Assembly (NCBI RefSeq): GCF_022206305.1
Contig: NZ_JAKOIW010000004.1
Span: 210,188-274,187 of the forward strand
Reading direction: 5' to 3'
Origin: Gordonia sp. 'Campus'
Lineage (GTDB): Bacteria; Actinomycetota; Actinomycetes; Mycobacteriales; Mycobacteriaceae
DNA: 64,000 nucleotides
Positions 39,626 through 48,231 of the stretch are shown here, piece after piece (the stretch's first letter is position 1; the number at the start of each line of letters is the position of its first letter). The translations under genes were made by a program, and so were the position numbers. The notes under the pieces are model-generated. The model made no database searches and was not told the origin of the DNA. It was given only the letters and a program-made list of their open reading frames with translations.

Positions 39626-40840
39626 CTAGACCCGGATGTTCTTGCCGACCGTGACCACGCCGCCTGCGCTGACGGAGAACCGCTCGCGGTCGGCGGTCAC
39701 GTCGACGCCGAGCTGTTCACCGTCGCCGACGACGACGTTCTTGTCGAGGATCGCCTTGCGGACCACGGCGCCCTTGCCGACGCGCACGCCCGGCATCAGC
39801 ACACTGCCCTCGACCAGGGCCCCGTCCTCGACGATGACGTTCGATGACAACACCGAATTGCGCACGGTCCCAGCGGAGATGATGCATCCGGACCCCACGA
39901 CGGAGTCCTCGGCGACACCACCCTGGACGAACTTGGCCGGCGGGAGGTTGTGGGTCTCGCCGCGGATGGGCCAGCGACCGTTGTAGAGATTGAAGATCGG
40001 GTGCACCGACACCAGATCCATGTGCGCCTCGTAGAAGGCGTCCAGGGTGCCCACGTCGCGCCAGTATCCGGTGTCCCGTTCGGTCGCCCCGGGCACCAGG
40101 TTGTCCTTGAAGTCGTAGACGAACGCCGTGTCGCGCCGGACGAACGCCGGGATGATGTCGCCGCCCATGTCGTGGTCGGAATCGGAGTCCGCCGCGTCGG
40201 CGCGCAGTGCGTCGACCAATGCCTCGGTGGTGAACACGTAGTTGCCCATCGACGCGAACGTCACGTCGGGATCGTCCGGGGTGCCCGGCGGATCGGACGG
40301 CTTCTCCAGGAACCGGGTGATCTTCCCGCTCTCGTCGGAGTCGATGCAACCGAAGGCGACCGCTTCGGCACGGGGCACGCGGATCCCGGCCACCGTGACG
40401 TCGGCGCCGGACTCGATGTGCGCGGCCACCATCTGCGAGGGGTCCATGCGGTACACGTGATCGGCGCCGAACACGACGATGTACTCGGGCCGCTCGTCGG
40501 AGATGAGGTTCATCGACTGGAAGATCGCGTCGGCGCTGCCGGTGTACCAGCGCGGACCGAGCCGTTGCTGCGCCGGGACCGGGGTGATGTACTCGCCGTG
40601 GAATCCCGACGTCCACCAGGTTTGCGAGATGTGCCGGTCCAGTGAATGCGACTTGTACTGTGTCAGCACGCAAATGCGTTCATAACCGGCGTTGACCAGG
40701 TTGGACAACACGAAATCGATCAGCCGGTAGGCGCCGCCGAACGGCACCGCGGGTTTGGCGCGGTCCATCGTCAACGGATACAGACGCTTGCCTTCGCCGC
40801 CTGCGAGGACGATGCCGAGGACGTGCGGCTCAGATCTCAC
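39626..40840 (-). CDS. glgC: Glucose-1-phosphate adenylyltransferase
   Basis: 404 residues. N-terminal nucleotidyltransferase domain begins [20 protein letters not shown] (about 12-31), followed by [14 protein letters not shown] and the C-terminal left-handed beta-helix regulatory domain (about 300-404). Makes ADP-glucose from glucose-1-P and ATP for GlgA/GlgM. Start GTG at 40840 with TAAGTT (40847-40852, minus strand) 6 nt before it, and a weak GAGAGG in between. Divergent from glgA as Rv1213/Rv1212c. Confidence 0.94.
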   Translation of the reverse strand: MRSEPHVLGIVLAGGEGKRLYPLTMDRAKPAVPFGGAYRLIDFVLSNLVNAGYERICVLTQYKSHSLDRHISQTWWTSGFHGEYITPVPAQQRLGPRWYTGSADAIFQSMNLISDERPEYIVVFGADHVYRMDPSQMVAAHIESGADVTVAGIRVPRAEAVAFGCIDSDESGKITRFLEKPSDPPGTPDDPDVTFASMGNYVFTTEALVDALRADAADSDSDHDMGGDIIPAFVRRDTAFVYDFKDNLVPGATERDTGYWRDVGTLDAFYEAHMDLVSVHPIFNLYNGRWPIRGETHNLPPAKFVQGGVAEDSVVGSGCIISAGTVRNSVLSSNVIVEDGALVEGSVLMPGVRVGKGAVVRKAILDKNVVVGDGEQLGVDVTADRERFSVSAGGVVTVGKNIRV

Positions 40841-40986
40841 CCTCTCAACTTAACCGCCATCGAACGCGTCGGCCAGGTGACCGGGCCGGAAGAAGTGGCC
40901 GTCTTGCTCCCACCCCGCCGTTCTCCCACCCCGCCGTTCTCCGGGCCCGATGGCGAACTCGGCGCGATGGCACTAGCGTCGGGGAC
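40841..40986. promoter_or_regulatory. glgC-glgA divergent promoters
   Basis: Two outward -10 elements, TAAGTT (40847-40852, minus) and TAGCGT (40974-40979, plus), each 6-7 nt from its start codon. Between them, a perfect 16-bp tandem duplication covers 40909-40940. Confidence 0.6.
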
Positions 40987-42153
40987 ATGCGGGTGGCGAT
41001 GATGACACGTGAGTATCCACCTGAGGTGTACGGCGGCGCCGGCGTCCACGTCACCGAATTGGTGCGTCACCTCCGCGATCTCGCGACGGTCGACGTGCAC
41101 TGCATGGGTGCCGAACGCGAGACCGCGCAGGTGTATTCGCCCGACCCCGGTCTCGCCGGCGCGAATGCGGCGATCACCACGCTCTCGGCCGACCTGCGGA
41201 TGGCCGTGGGGGCCGCGGACGCCGACGTCGTGCACTCGCACACCTGGTACACCGGCCTGGCCGGACATCTCGCGGCGCAGCTCTACGACGTGCCGCACAT
41301 CCTCACCGCCCACTCCCTGGAACCGTCCCGGCCGTGGAAGGCCGAACAACTCGGCGGTGGCTACCGGGTGTCGAGCTGGGTTGAACGCAACGCCGTGGAG
41401 TACGCCGATGCCGTGATCGCGGTGAGTGCAGGAATGCGCACCGAGATCTGTGACACCTACCCGCGCCTGGACCCCGAGCGCGTGCACGTGGTGCGCAACG
41501 GCATCGACACCACCCAGTGGTTTCCGGTCGACGATCCCTTCGGTCCGGATTCGACGCCCACGGCACTCGGGCTCGACCCCGATCGACCCGTCGTCGCGTT
41601 CGTCGGCCGGATCACCCGGCAGAAGGGCGTCGCCCATCTCGTCGCCGCGGCCCACCGTTTCGATCCCGACATCCAGCTGGTCCTCTGCGCGGGCGCACCG
41701 GACACCCCTGAGATCGGCGCCGAGATCGAGAACGCCGTCGGCGAGCTCTCGGCGGCACGGCCCGGCGTGCACTGGGTGCGCGAGATGCTTCCACTCCCCC
41801 GTATCCGCGAAATCCTCACCGCAGCAACCGTCTTCGTGTGCCCCTCGGTGTACGAGCCACTGGGTATCGTCAATCTCGAGGCCATGGCCTGCGGTACCGC
41901 GGTGGTGGCGTCCGAGGTCGGCGGCATCCCCGAGGTGGTCCGCGACGCCGTCACCGGGCGCCTCGTACGCTACGACCCGGTCGACCCGCAGACCTTCGAG
42001 CACGATCTCGCCGACACCGTGAACGCGGTCGTCAGGGACCCTGCCGCCGCGACGGCGATGGGTTCGGCGGGCCGCGAACGCGCCGAGGCCGAGTTCTCGT
42101 GGGCCGCGATCGCCGAACAGACCCTGGAGGTCTACGAGTCGGTTCGCCGCTGA
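40987..42153 (+). CDS. glgA: GT4 glucosyltransferase GlgA/GlgM (ADP-glucose dependent)
   Basis: 388 residues, GT-B fold. EYPPEVYGGAGVHVTEL (8-24) is the acceptor loop; the donor site has FVGRITRQKGVAHL (about 202-215) and CPSVYEPLGIVNLEAMACG (about 285-303). In mycobacteria this protein (Rv1212c) makes maltose-1-phosphate (GlgM) for GlgE-type alpha-glucan synthesis. The convergent rlmA-like gene overlaps its last 22 bp. Leaderless promoter TAGCGT at 40974-40979. Confidence 0.9.
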   Translation: MRVAMMTREYPPEVYGGAGVHVTELVRHLRDLATVDVHCMGAERETAQVYSPDPGLAGANAAITTLSADLRMAVGAADADVVHSHTWYTGLAGHLAAQLYDVPHILTAHSLEPSRPWKAEQLGGGYRVSSWVERNAVEYADAVIAVSAGMRTEICDTYPRLDPERVHVVRNGIDTTQWFPVDDPFGPDSTPTALGLDPDRPVVAFVGRITRQKGVAHLVAAAHRFDPDIQLVLCAGAPDTPEIGAEIENAVGELSAARPGVHWVREMLPLPRIREILTAATVFVCPSVYEPLGIVNLEAMACGTAVVASEVGGIPEVVRDAVTGRLVRYDPVDPQTFEHDLADTVNAVVRDPAAATAMGSAGRERAEAEFSWAAIAEQTLEVYESVRR

Positions 42154-43097
42154 GGGCGTGCCGACCGGTCAGCCGCCGGCCGACATACCGTCACCACGAC
42201 CGACACGGTGACCCGTACCGTGCCGTCCCCGGCCAGCGCCTCCGCACGCGAGCGGATGTCGGCCTCGTCGGAGTGAAAGGCAGAGGGGCCCATCGCGACC
42301 AGGTCACCGATCGTCTGCGCGTCGATCTCCCTCGTGTAGCGCAACAGTGTCTCGTCGACGAGCTCGAAGCCGTCGTCGAGTGCGGCATGCAGCCGCGCCG
42401 ATTTCGACGAGTCGACCCGGAGCATCTGCATGGGTTCGATGATCTCGGCGAGGTGATCGGCTGCCGGGCTGACGACGACCAGACCGCCCCCGGGTGCGAG
42501 GACGCGGGCGAACTCGGGGGCGTTGCGCGGCGCGAACACCGAGAGCACCACCGAGACAGCGTCATCGGCAACGGGTAGGCCCCGCCAGACGTCGGCGACG
42601 ACAGCCGCGAGCGGCCCCCGCCCGCGAGCGATCGCCCGCGCGCAGTACTTCGACAGATCGAGACCGATACCCAGGACGGAACCGTCGGCCTCCGGGGCTT
42701 TGGTTACCGGGGCATCGTTTTCTGGGGCATCGTTTTCTGGGGCTTCGTCATCCGGTGCGCCGGCACGTGTCAGCGCTTCGACGGCAGCGCGAAGATGGTG
42801 TCCGCCACCGGCGCCCGCGTCGAGGACGATGCGACGTCCGGCGGACGAGTCGAACTGCGCGGCACGGCGGGCGACGGCGTCCACGACAGGCGCGAAGAAA
42901 TCCGCGTCGTGCACACGTGCACGGGCCGCGACCATCGCGGCGGTGTCGGCGCGTAGAGCCCCGGAGCGACCGTCGAGCAAAGAGACATAACCCTGGCGGG
43001 CGATGTCGAAAGAATGGGCATCAGGGCAACGCAGCGAGGTGTCGACGACCGAGAGCGCTCCGGCACAGACCGGGCATCGAAGGACTCCGGCGACAAC
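42132..43097 (-). CDS. RlmA-like rRNA (guanine-N1) methyltransferase; start unresolved
   Basis: SAM methyltransferase of the RlmA type. The first usable start codon is a TTG at 42980, giving 282 residues that open LDGRSGALRADTAAM, but in-frame coding continues upstream through FDIARQGYVSL and a zinc finger CPVC...CPDAH (first Cys codon 43074-43076), which RlmA enzymes need at the N-terminus. No ATG, GTG or TTG occurs in that upstream frame as far as at least 43250. The end given here (43097) is only where homology fades. SAM motif I is VLDAGAGGGHHL. A 15-bp unit (42711-42740) encodes two APEND repeats. It modifies 23S rRNA near position 745-748 in E. coli. Confidence 0.68.
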   Translation of the reverse strand, partial: VVAGVLRCPVCAGALSVVDTSLRCPDAHSFDIARQGYVSLLDGRSGALRADTAAMVAARARVHDADFFAPVVDAVARRAAQFDSSAGRRIVLDAGAGGGHHLRAAVEALTRAGAPDDEAPENDAPENDAPVTKAPEADGSVLGIGLDLSKYCARAIARGRGPLAAVVADVWRGLPVADDAVSVVLSVFAPRNAPEFARVLAPGGGLVVVSPAADHLAEIIEPMQMLRVDSSKSARLHAALDDGFELVDETLLRYTREIDAQTIGDLVAMGPSAFHSDEADIRSRAEALAGDGTVRVTVSVVVTVCRPAADRSARPQRRTDS

Positions 43098-43171
43098 CGA
43101 GAGGTGGTGCGCCCGGTGCGGTGTCGGTGGGACCGCCCGGGCCTCAGCAGAACTGCCCTCGTGGGGCCTGT

Positions 43172-43339
43172 TCAGCCGGTGACCCCGCGGAGTTCCTCGC
43201 CCAGTGCGGCGGCTTCGTCGGCGGTCAACTCGACGACGAGACGACCTCCACCCTCGATCGGAATCCGGACAACGATTCCACGCCCTTCTTTGGCCGCTTC
43301 GAGGGGGCCGTCCCCAGTACGTGGCTTCATTGCCGCCAT
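43172..43339 (-). CDS. DUF3117 small protein, Rv1211-like
   Basis: 55 residues from the ATG at 43339 (GGGAG 8 nt upstream), read from the sequence itself. It starts MAAMKPRTGDGPLEAAKEGR and ends LGEELRGVTG; the central IVVRIPIEGGGRLVVELT is a hydrophobic beta segment. The DUF3117 family is almost unchanged in mycobacteria and relatives and has no known function. Its position between the DivIVA-domain gene and the rlmA-like gene matches Rv1211 next to Rv1212c. Confidence 0.88.
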   Translation of the reverse strand: MAAMKPRTGDGPLEAAKEGRGIVVRIPIEGGGRLVVELTADEAAALGEELRGVTG

Positions 43340-43439
43340 TCTCAAGCTCCCTTCAATGTCCCTGCTCCGAACATGATACGTGCCCGGGTCTCACGCGAAC
43401 GCGAGAGCGCCACACGCGCGGCGCGTCGACCTCGTGGAT

Positions 43440-43772
43440 TCAGCGTTCCGGCGGTACGAACGTCCCGGGATCTCCCGATTCCGCCTCGCGCTCGCGCAGT
43501 CGGACTATCACCGAACGCAGGTCATCGACCTCGCGGGCGAGACGGGCCAGCGCCCAATCGACTTCGCTCTGCTTGTAACCGCGGGCGGTCTGCGCGAACC
43601 GCAGCGCCGTGATGTCCGCGCCGCTGATACCCGCGGACGGCAGGCGTGTGAGCGTGGTGTCGGGTTCGACGGGTGGCAGGTCCTCGCCACGACCGAACAC
43701 GAACCAGACCACGGCGAAGACGGCCGCCACGACGAGGGCCATGATCAGCAGGTACAGCAACAGCGTCTGCAT
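43440..43772 (-). CDS. DivIVA-domain membrane-anchored protein, Rv1209-like
   Basis: 110 residues. One N-terminal membrane segment (about 3-25, MQTLLLYLLIMALVVAAVFA) is followed by a linker and a short DivIVA-like domain: FAQTARGYKQSEVDWALARLAREV (about residues 60-83), the repeat in which Gly-Tyr-Lys precedes a coiled coil. Probably a polar or septal membrane protein. In M. tuberculosis tagA (Rv1210) lies between this gene and DUF3117; here the 100-bp gap has no gene. Confidence 0.8.
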   Translation of the reverse strand: MQTLLLYLLIMALVVAAVFAVVWFVFGRGEDLPPVEPDTTLTRLPSAGISGADITALRFAQTARGYKQSEVDWALARLAREVDDLRSVIVRLREREAESGDPGTFVPPER

Positions 43773-43843
43773 GCCCTACATCCTGACAGAGCCGCGGTAA
43801 CGACCCGCCGGGTCGGCGTGTGGCGGGCGTTGTCCGCACCTGT

Positions 43844-44875
43844 CTACGAGGCCATCTCCTCGGCCTTGGTACCCATCACCCGCACGGTGTTCATCGGCGG
43901 ACGGTCTTCGAGATAGACGTCGGTGGTGTGCGGCGTGAAAGACCCGTCGGATTCCGCGGTGAACTGCGTGAGCCCCACGCCGGAGTCCTCGATGCCGCAG
44001 CGCCGCATCAGCGTCCCGACGATCTGCCGGCTCATCACGCCGAGTTCGATGAGCGGCCGGTTGCGGTGGGTCCGCACCCCGAGATTGACCTGACCGATCC
44101 CGGCCATCCCGCAACGGTCGTAGGTGTCGATCAGCAACCCGATCTCGACGCCGTACCCCGGCGCGAACGGCACCGACGACAAGAGTTCCCTCGTGCCGGC
44201 GTATTCGCCGCCGAGTGGTTGGAGGACCGCGGTCAGGTCGGGCTTCTGGGAGGCGAGCAGCGGACGGGCCACCAGTTCGGTGACGCGGCCGCCGCCGTTG
44301 GCGTCGTGGGTGCCGCCGGTGCGCAGCGGACGGCGGTAGTAACCCTTCACGAGCTGGATCTCGGGATTCACCAGTAGCGGTCCCAACATCTTCGGCACGA
44401 ACATCGGGTCGGGATCGATGAGGTCGGAATCGACGAAGGCGATGATGTCGCCCGTGGCGACCGCGACCGAACGCCAGAGGACCTCACCCTTGCCCTTCAC
44501 CGGCTCGAGTTCGGGAACCGCCTCCTCGCGCGTGATCACCTGCGCACCCGCGGCCCGCGCGCGTTCGGCGGTGGCGTCGGTGGAGCCCGAGTCCAGGACG
44601 ATGACCTCGTCCACGAGCGTTCCGTACAGCGGCATGATCGTGGCGATCACGTCGGCGACGGTCTCTTCCTCGTTCAGGGCGGGCAGCACGACCGAGATCG
44701 TGCGCCCGTTCTTCGCGGCGACCAGGTCGTCGATCGTCCAGTCCGGCTGTTCCCAGGTGTGGGTCGCCGACCAGCGCTGGTCGTTGCCGAGGGGCTGGGC
44801 GGCCGTCGGCCACAGCGCGGCCTTGTCGCGGCTGCTGATGGTGCTGGGTGTCCGTCGCTTCTGCTGCTTCGTCAT
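43844..44875 (-). CDS. gpgS: Glucosyl-3-phosphoglycerate synthase
   Basis: 343 residues of GT81/GT-A fold. VVLPALNEEETVADVI (about 61-76) is the NDP-sugar loop and AFVDSDLIDPDPMFVPKML (about 145-163) carries the DxD-like metal motif. Makes glucosyl-3-phosphoglycerate from UDP-glucose and 3-phosphoglycerate, the first step of methylglucose lipopolysaccharide. Start overlaps the folP2 stop (44872-44875). Matches Rv1208 and fits the GT and acyltransferase genes at the left end of the window. Confidence 0.95.
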   Translation of the reverse strand: MTKQQKRRTPSTISSRDKAALWPTAAQPLGNDQRWSATHTWEQPDWTIDDLVAAKNGRTISVVLPALNEEETVADVIATIMPLYGTLVDEVIVLDSGSTDATAERARAAGAQVITREEAVPELEPVKGKGEVLWRSVAVATGDIIAFVDSDLIDPDPMFVPKMLGPLLVNPEIQLVKGYYRRPLRTGGTHDANGGGRVTELVARPLLASQKPDLTAVLQPLGGEYAGTRELLSSVPFAPGYGVEIGLLIDTYDRCGMAGIGQVNLGVRTHRNRPLIELGVMSRQIVGTLMRRCGIEDSGVGLTQFTAESDGSFTPHTTDVYLEDRPPMNTVRVMGTKAEEMAS

Positions 44876-45771
44876 GCGAGTCCCCTGACTGTTCGGGCGG
44901 GAGGTCTCGTTCCCGCGATGGCAGCGACCATGTCGACCACGCGTCGGGTGGCAGCGACCTCGTGAACGCGAAAGATCCGGGCGCCTTGCGCGGCGGCCAG
45001 ACTCGTCGCGGCCAGAGTTCCTTCCAACCGTTGCTCTAGGTCTGTACCCAGAGTCTCCCCTACGAAATCCTTGTTGCTCAGCGCCATCAGCACCGGCCAG
45101 CCCGTGTTAACAAGATCTTTCACGTGGCGTAACAGAGCCAGCCCGTGGTGGGTGTTCTTGCCGAAATCGTGCGTCGGATCGATCACGATCGAGTCCCGGC
45201 GCACCCCCGCGGCGAGCGCCCGCTCCGCCGCGGCGGTCACCTCGGCGACGACATCGGCCACCACCGCGTCGACGGAGTCGCCGTAGCCCACCCGATGCGG
45301 CCGCGTGCGCACGACAGCCCCGCCCGTGTGCGAGCAGACGATGCCCGCGCCACGCTCGGCAGCCACCGAGACGACCTCGGGATCGACCCCGGCCCACGTG
45401 TCGTTGATCAGATCGGCGCCCGCCGCGCACGCCTTGTCGGCCACCTCGCTGCGCCAGGTGTCGACACTGATCAGAACGTCGGGATGACGCTCGCGGATCC
45501 ACGAGATCATCCCGACGACGCGATCGGCCTCGGTCGTCGCGTCGACCTCTCGACCGGGCCCGGCCTTGACGCCACCGACGTCGATGATGTCGGCACCCTC
45601 GGCGACCACCCGGTCGACGTGACGCTGGGCTGCGGTGTCGTCGAAGCTGGCGCCGCGGTCATAGAACGAGTCCGGGGTCCGGTTGACGATGGCCATCACC
45701 AGCGCGCGGTCGGTGGCCACCGGACGCCCGCACAGCGTCGACGAGACGCCGGACCCCGGGGAGTCGGTCAC
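44872..45771 (-). CDS. folP2: Dihydropteroate synthase-like protein FolP2
   Basis: 299 residues of TIM-barrel DHPS fold: MAIVNRTPDSFYDRGASFDD (about 24-43), DIIDVGGVKAGPG (about 59-71) and ALSNKDFVGETLGTDLEQRL (about 230-249). Rv1207, the mycobacterial equivalent, lacks detectable DHPS activity, so the real substrate may differ from pterin pyrophosphate. Four-base overlaps with gpgS and fadD6 show one operon. Confidence 0.87.
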   Translation of the reverse strand: MTDSPGSGVSSTLCGRPVATDRALVMAIVNRTPDSFYDRGASFDDTAAQRHVDRVVAEGADIIDVGGVKAGPGREVDATTEADRVVGMISWIRERHPDVLISVDTWRSEVADKACAAGADLINDTWAGVDPEVVSVAAERGAGIVCSHTGGAVVRTRPHRVGYGDSVDAVVADVVAEVTAAAERALAAGVRRDSIVIDPTHDFGKNTHHGLALLRHVKDLVNTGWPVLMALSNKDFVGETLGTDLEQRLEGTLAATSLAAAQGARIFRVHEVAATRRVVDMVAAIAGTRPPARTVRGLA

Positions 45772-47573
45772 CCCTTGGGGACCTTGGCCGCGGCCACGTC
45801 GTCGGCGTAGTCCTCGTAGTACTCCACGTAGCCCTTGTCGCGTCCGAGCAACACATAGATCCGCTCGGCGTCGGCCTCGGCGTACCCCTCCTTGCGCAGT
45901 TCGACCTTGCGGTTCTTGAAGGTCGACGTCTGCTCGAAGTCGTCGACGATCCGCACGAACAGCGGTACCGCGTACGACGGCAGGGCGTCGTAGAGGTGGC
46001 GGGCGAGCTTGCCCGGATCGAGGTCGGCACCCTCGCGCAGCTTGACCGCGATCATTCCCGCGCGACCGTCGGTGCCGGGCACCTCGACGCCGTAGGCGAC
46101 GGACTGGGCCACGGCGTCATAGGAATCCACGGCGCCCTCGACCTGGGTGGTGGCGACGTTCTCGCCCTTCCATCGGAAGGTGTCGCCGAGGCGGTCGACG
46201 AATGCGATGTGCGCGAATCCCTGATCGCGGACGAGGTCGCCGGAGTTGAAGTAGGCGTCCCCGTCCTTGAAGGCGTCACGGACGATCTTCTTCTCGGTCT
46301 CCTCGGAATCGGTGTAGCCGTCGACGGGCACCCGATCGCTGATCTGCGCGAGCAGCAGTCCGGTTCCGCCGCGACCCACCTTGGTGAGCCGACCGTCGTC
46401 GCCGCGCTTGGGGTTGCCCTCCTCGTCGTACTCCACGATCTTGTACGGCAGCGGACAGAATCCGGCCGTCTTGTCGACGCTGAACGCGTTGACGAAGGCC
46501 AGGTTGAGCTCGCTGGCCCCGTAGAACTCGACGACCCGGTCGACGCCGAAACGCTCGCGGAACTCGTCCCAGATGTCGGGGCGCATCCCGTTGCCGACGA
46601 CCGTGTGCACCGAGTGCTGCCGGTCTGTCGGCTTCTCCGGTTGCGCGAGGAGGTAGCGGCACAGTTCCCCGATGTAGCAGAACGCCGTGGCGCGGTTCAG
46701 GATCACGTCGTCCCAGAACTTCGACGCCGAGAACGACCGACCGATCGCGATGCATGCCCCGGAGGCGAGCACCGACGACAGCGACACCGAAAGCGCATTG
46801 TTGTGGTAGAGCGGCAGCGGCACATACATCGTGTCGCTGTGGCGCAGACGGACGGCGAGGCCGCCGATCCCGGACATGCTCGCGAGCCACCGATTGTGGC
46901 TCATCACGCTGGCCTTGGGCATCCCGGTGGTGCCGGAGGTGAAGATGTAGAACGCCTTGGTGGACGCGGGCAGCTGTTCGGTGACTTCCGGGTCGGCCTC
47001 GGACAGGCCCTCCGACGCGGCGTCGAACTCGGCGAAGTCGTAGACGTGTTCGGGCAGTGCCGATTCGGGGATGGACTCGAATGCCTCGGCGCACTCCGGA
47101 TCGTGGACCAGGACCTTGGCCTCGAGCAGTTCGACGCTGTGCTCGATCACCTCGCCCCGCTGGTTGTAGTTGATCATCCCGGCGATCGCACCCAGTTTGA
47201 CCGTGGCCAGCATGAGCAGCAGATCGGTCGTGCAGTTCTTCGACAACAGCGCGACGACGTCACCCTGCCCGACACCGACCTTCGAAAGTGCTGCGGCATA
47301 ACGGTTCACCCGGCGATTGGCCTCACCGTAGGTGGTGGTGCGGCCCTCGAACCGGACGAAGGGGCGATCGGGGTGCTCCGCGGCGTGTTTCTGGAACACC
47401 GAGCCGATGGTCCGCTTGGCCTCCGGTGGACGCCGGATGAGACCCGGCGCGTGTTTGATCATCCCGGTCGCGTGTGGCGCCATCTTGACCACGCCGCGAA
47501 GGAGATCGGGAATCCCGACCGTTTTCTTCACACTCTCTTGACGACTGTCCTGCTGCTCGACGTCTGGGGACAT
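45768..47573 (-). CDS. fadD6: Long-chain fatty-acid CoA ligase (FadD6-like)
   Basis: 601 residues of the ANL superfamily. AMP-binding loop YIFTSGTTGMPKASVMSHN (about 207-225), the A5 block VEFYGASELNLAF (about 345-357) and the hinge DRLGDTFRWKGENVATTQVE (about 475-494). FadD6 activates long-chain fatty acids, and in VLACS/FATP-like relatives couples uptake with CoA ligation. Ribosome site GGAGG. First gene of the fadD6-folP2-gpgS operon; fatty acid activation may serve lipopolysaccharide acylation (inference). Confidence 0.9.
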   Translation of the reverse strand: MSPDVEQQDSRQESVKKTVGIPDLLRGVVKMAPHATGMIKHAPGLIRRPPEAKRTIGSVFQKHAAEHPDRPFVRFEGRTTTYGEANRRVNRYAAALSKVGVGQGDVVALLSKNCTTDLLLMLATVKLGAIAGMINYNQRGEVIEHSVELLEAKVLVHDPECAEAFESIPESALPEHVYDFAEFDAASEGLSEADPEVTEQLPASTKAFYIFTSGTTGMPKASVMSHNRWLASMSGIGGLAVRLRHSDTMYVPLPLYHNNALSVSLSSVLASGACIAIGRSFSASKFWDDVILNRATAFCYIGELCRYLLAQPEKPTDRQHSVHTVVGNGMRPDIWDEFRERFGVDRVVEFYGASELNLAFVNAFSVDKTAGFCPLPYKIVEYDEEGNPKRGDDGRLTKVGRGGTGLLLAQISDRVPVDGYTDSEETEKKIVRDAFKDGDAYFNSGDLVRDQGFAHIAFVDRLGDTFRWKGENVATTQVEGAVDSYDAVAQSVAYGVEVPGTDGRAGMIAVKLREGADLDPGKLARHLYDALPSYAVPLFVRIVDDFEQTSTFKNRKVELRKEGYAEADAERIYVLLGRDKGYVEYYEDYADDVAAAKVPKG

Positions 47574-47650
47574 CTGGCCTCCGCTCTCCCACTGGGCGTC
47601 ACGAGTGCCCCGCGCACTCTCGCGCTACCTTACCGGCCGGTAGCAAAGCC

Positions 47651-48187
47651 TCACCGCGATGTCGCATAACGGACCGCCTCGGACACCGTGTCGGTGACCT
47701 GGAGCCGGTCCAGTGAACGTTGCGCGACGAATCCGGTTGTCGACAACTCTCGCAGCCAGTCGAGCAACGGCGCGTAGAAATCGAAAGGATCGAGCAGGAC
47801 GACCGGCTTGTCATGCATGCCGAGATATCCCCCGGTCCACGTCTCGAACAGCTCCTCCAGCGTGCCGATACCGCCGGGGAGCGTGATGAAACCGTCGGCA
47901 CGTTCGTCCATGAGTCGCTTGCGTTCCCGCATCGTCTCGGTGATCACCAGCTCCGACGAACCCAGGTCGGCGACCTCGTGCTGGACCAGTGCGCGCGGGA
48001 TGATGCCGATGGTGTGGCCGCCGGATTCCCGGGCGGCGGTGACCAGCGCGCCCATCATCGAGATGTTGCCGCCTCCGGAGACGACGACATGTCCGGCCTC
48101 GGCCAGGGCCCTGCCCACCTCGGACGCGAGGTCGAGGTAACGCTGATCGACGGGACCGGATGCACAGTAGACACAGACAGCACTCAC
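47651..48187 (-). CDS. LOG-family cytokinin riboside 5'-monophosphate phosphoribohydrolase, Rv1205-like
   Basis: 178 residues from the GTG at 48187. The LOG signature PGGIGTLEELFETW (about residues 109-122) and the SGGGNISMMGALVTAA loop (about 38-53) bind the nucleotide. The family releases free base from cytokinin nucleotides; the M. tuberculosis homologue Rv1205 makes cytokinins and is a proteasome target. Gap of 44 bp to the second LOG gene upstream. Confidence 0.88.
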   Translation of the reverse strand: MSAVCVYCASGPVDQRYLDLASEVGRALAEAGHVVVSGGGNISMMGALVTAARESGGHTIGIIPRALVQHEVADLGSSELVITETMRERKRLMDERADGFITLPGGIGTLEELFETWTGGYLGMHDKPVVLLDPFDFYAPLLDWLRELSTTGFVAQRSLDRLQVTDTVSEAVRYATSR

Positions 48188-48231
48188 CGGGCAATCGTGC
48201 CATCGAGTCCGGACGCCCCACACTCCGGACC

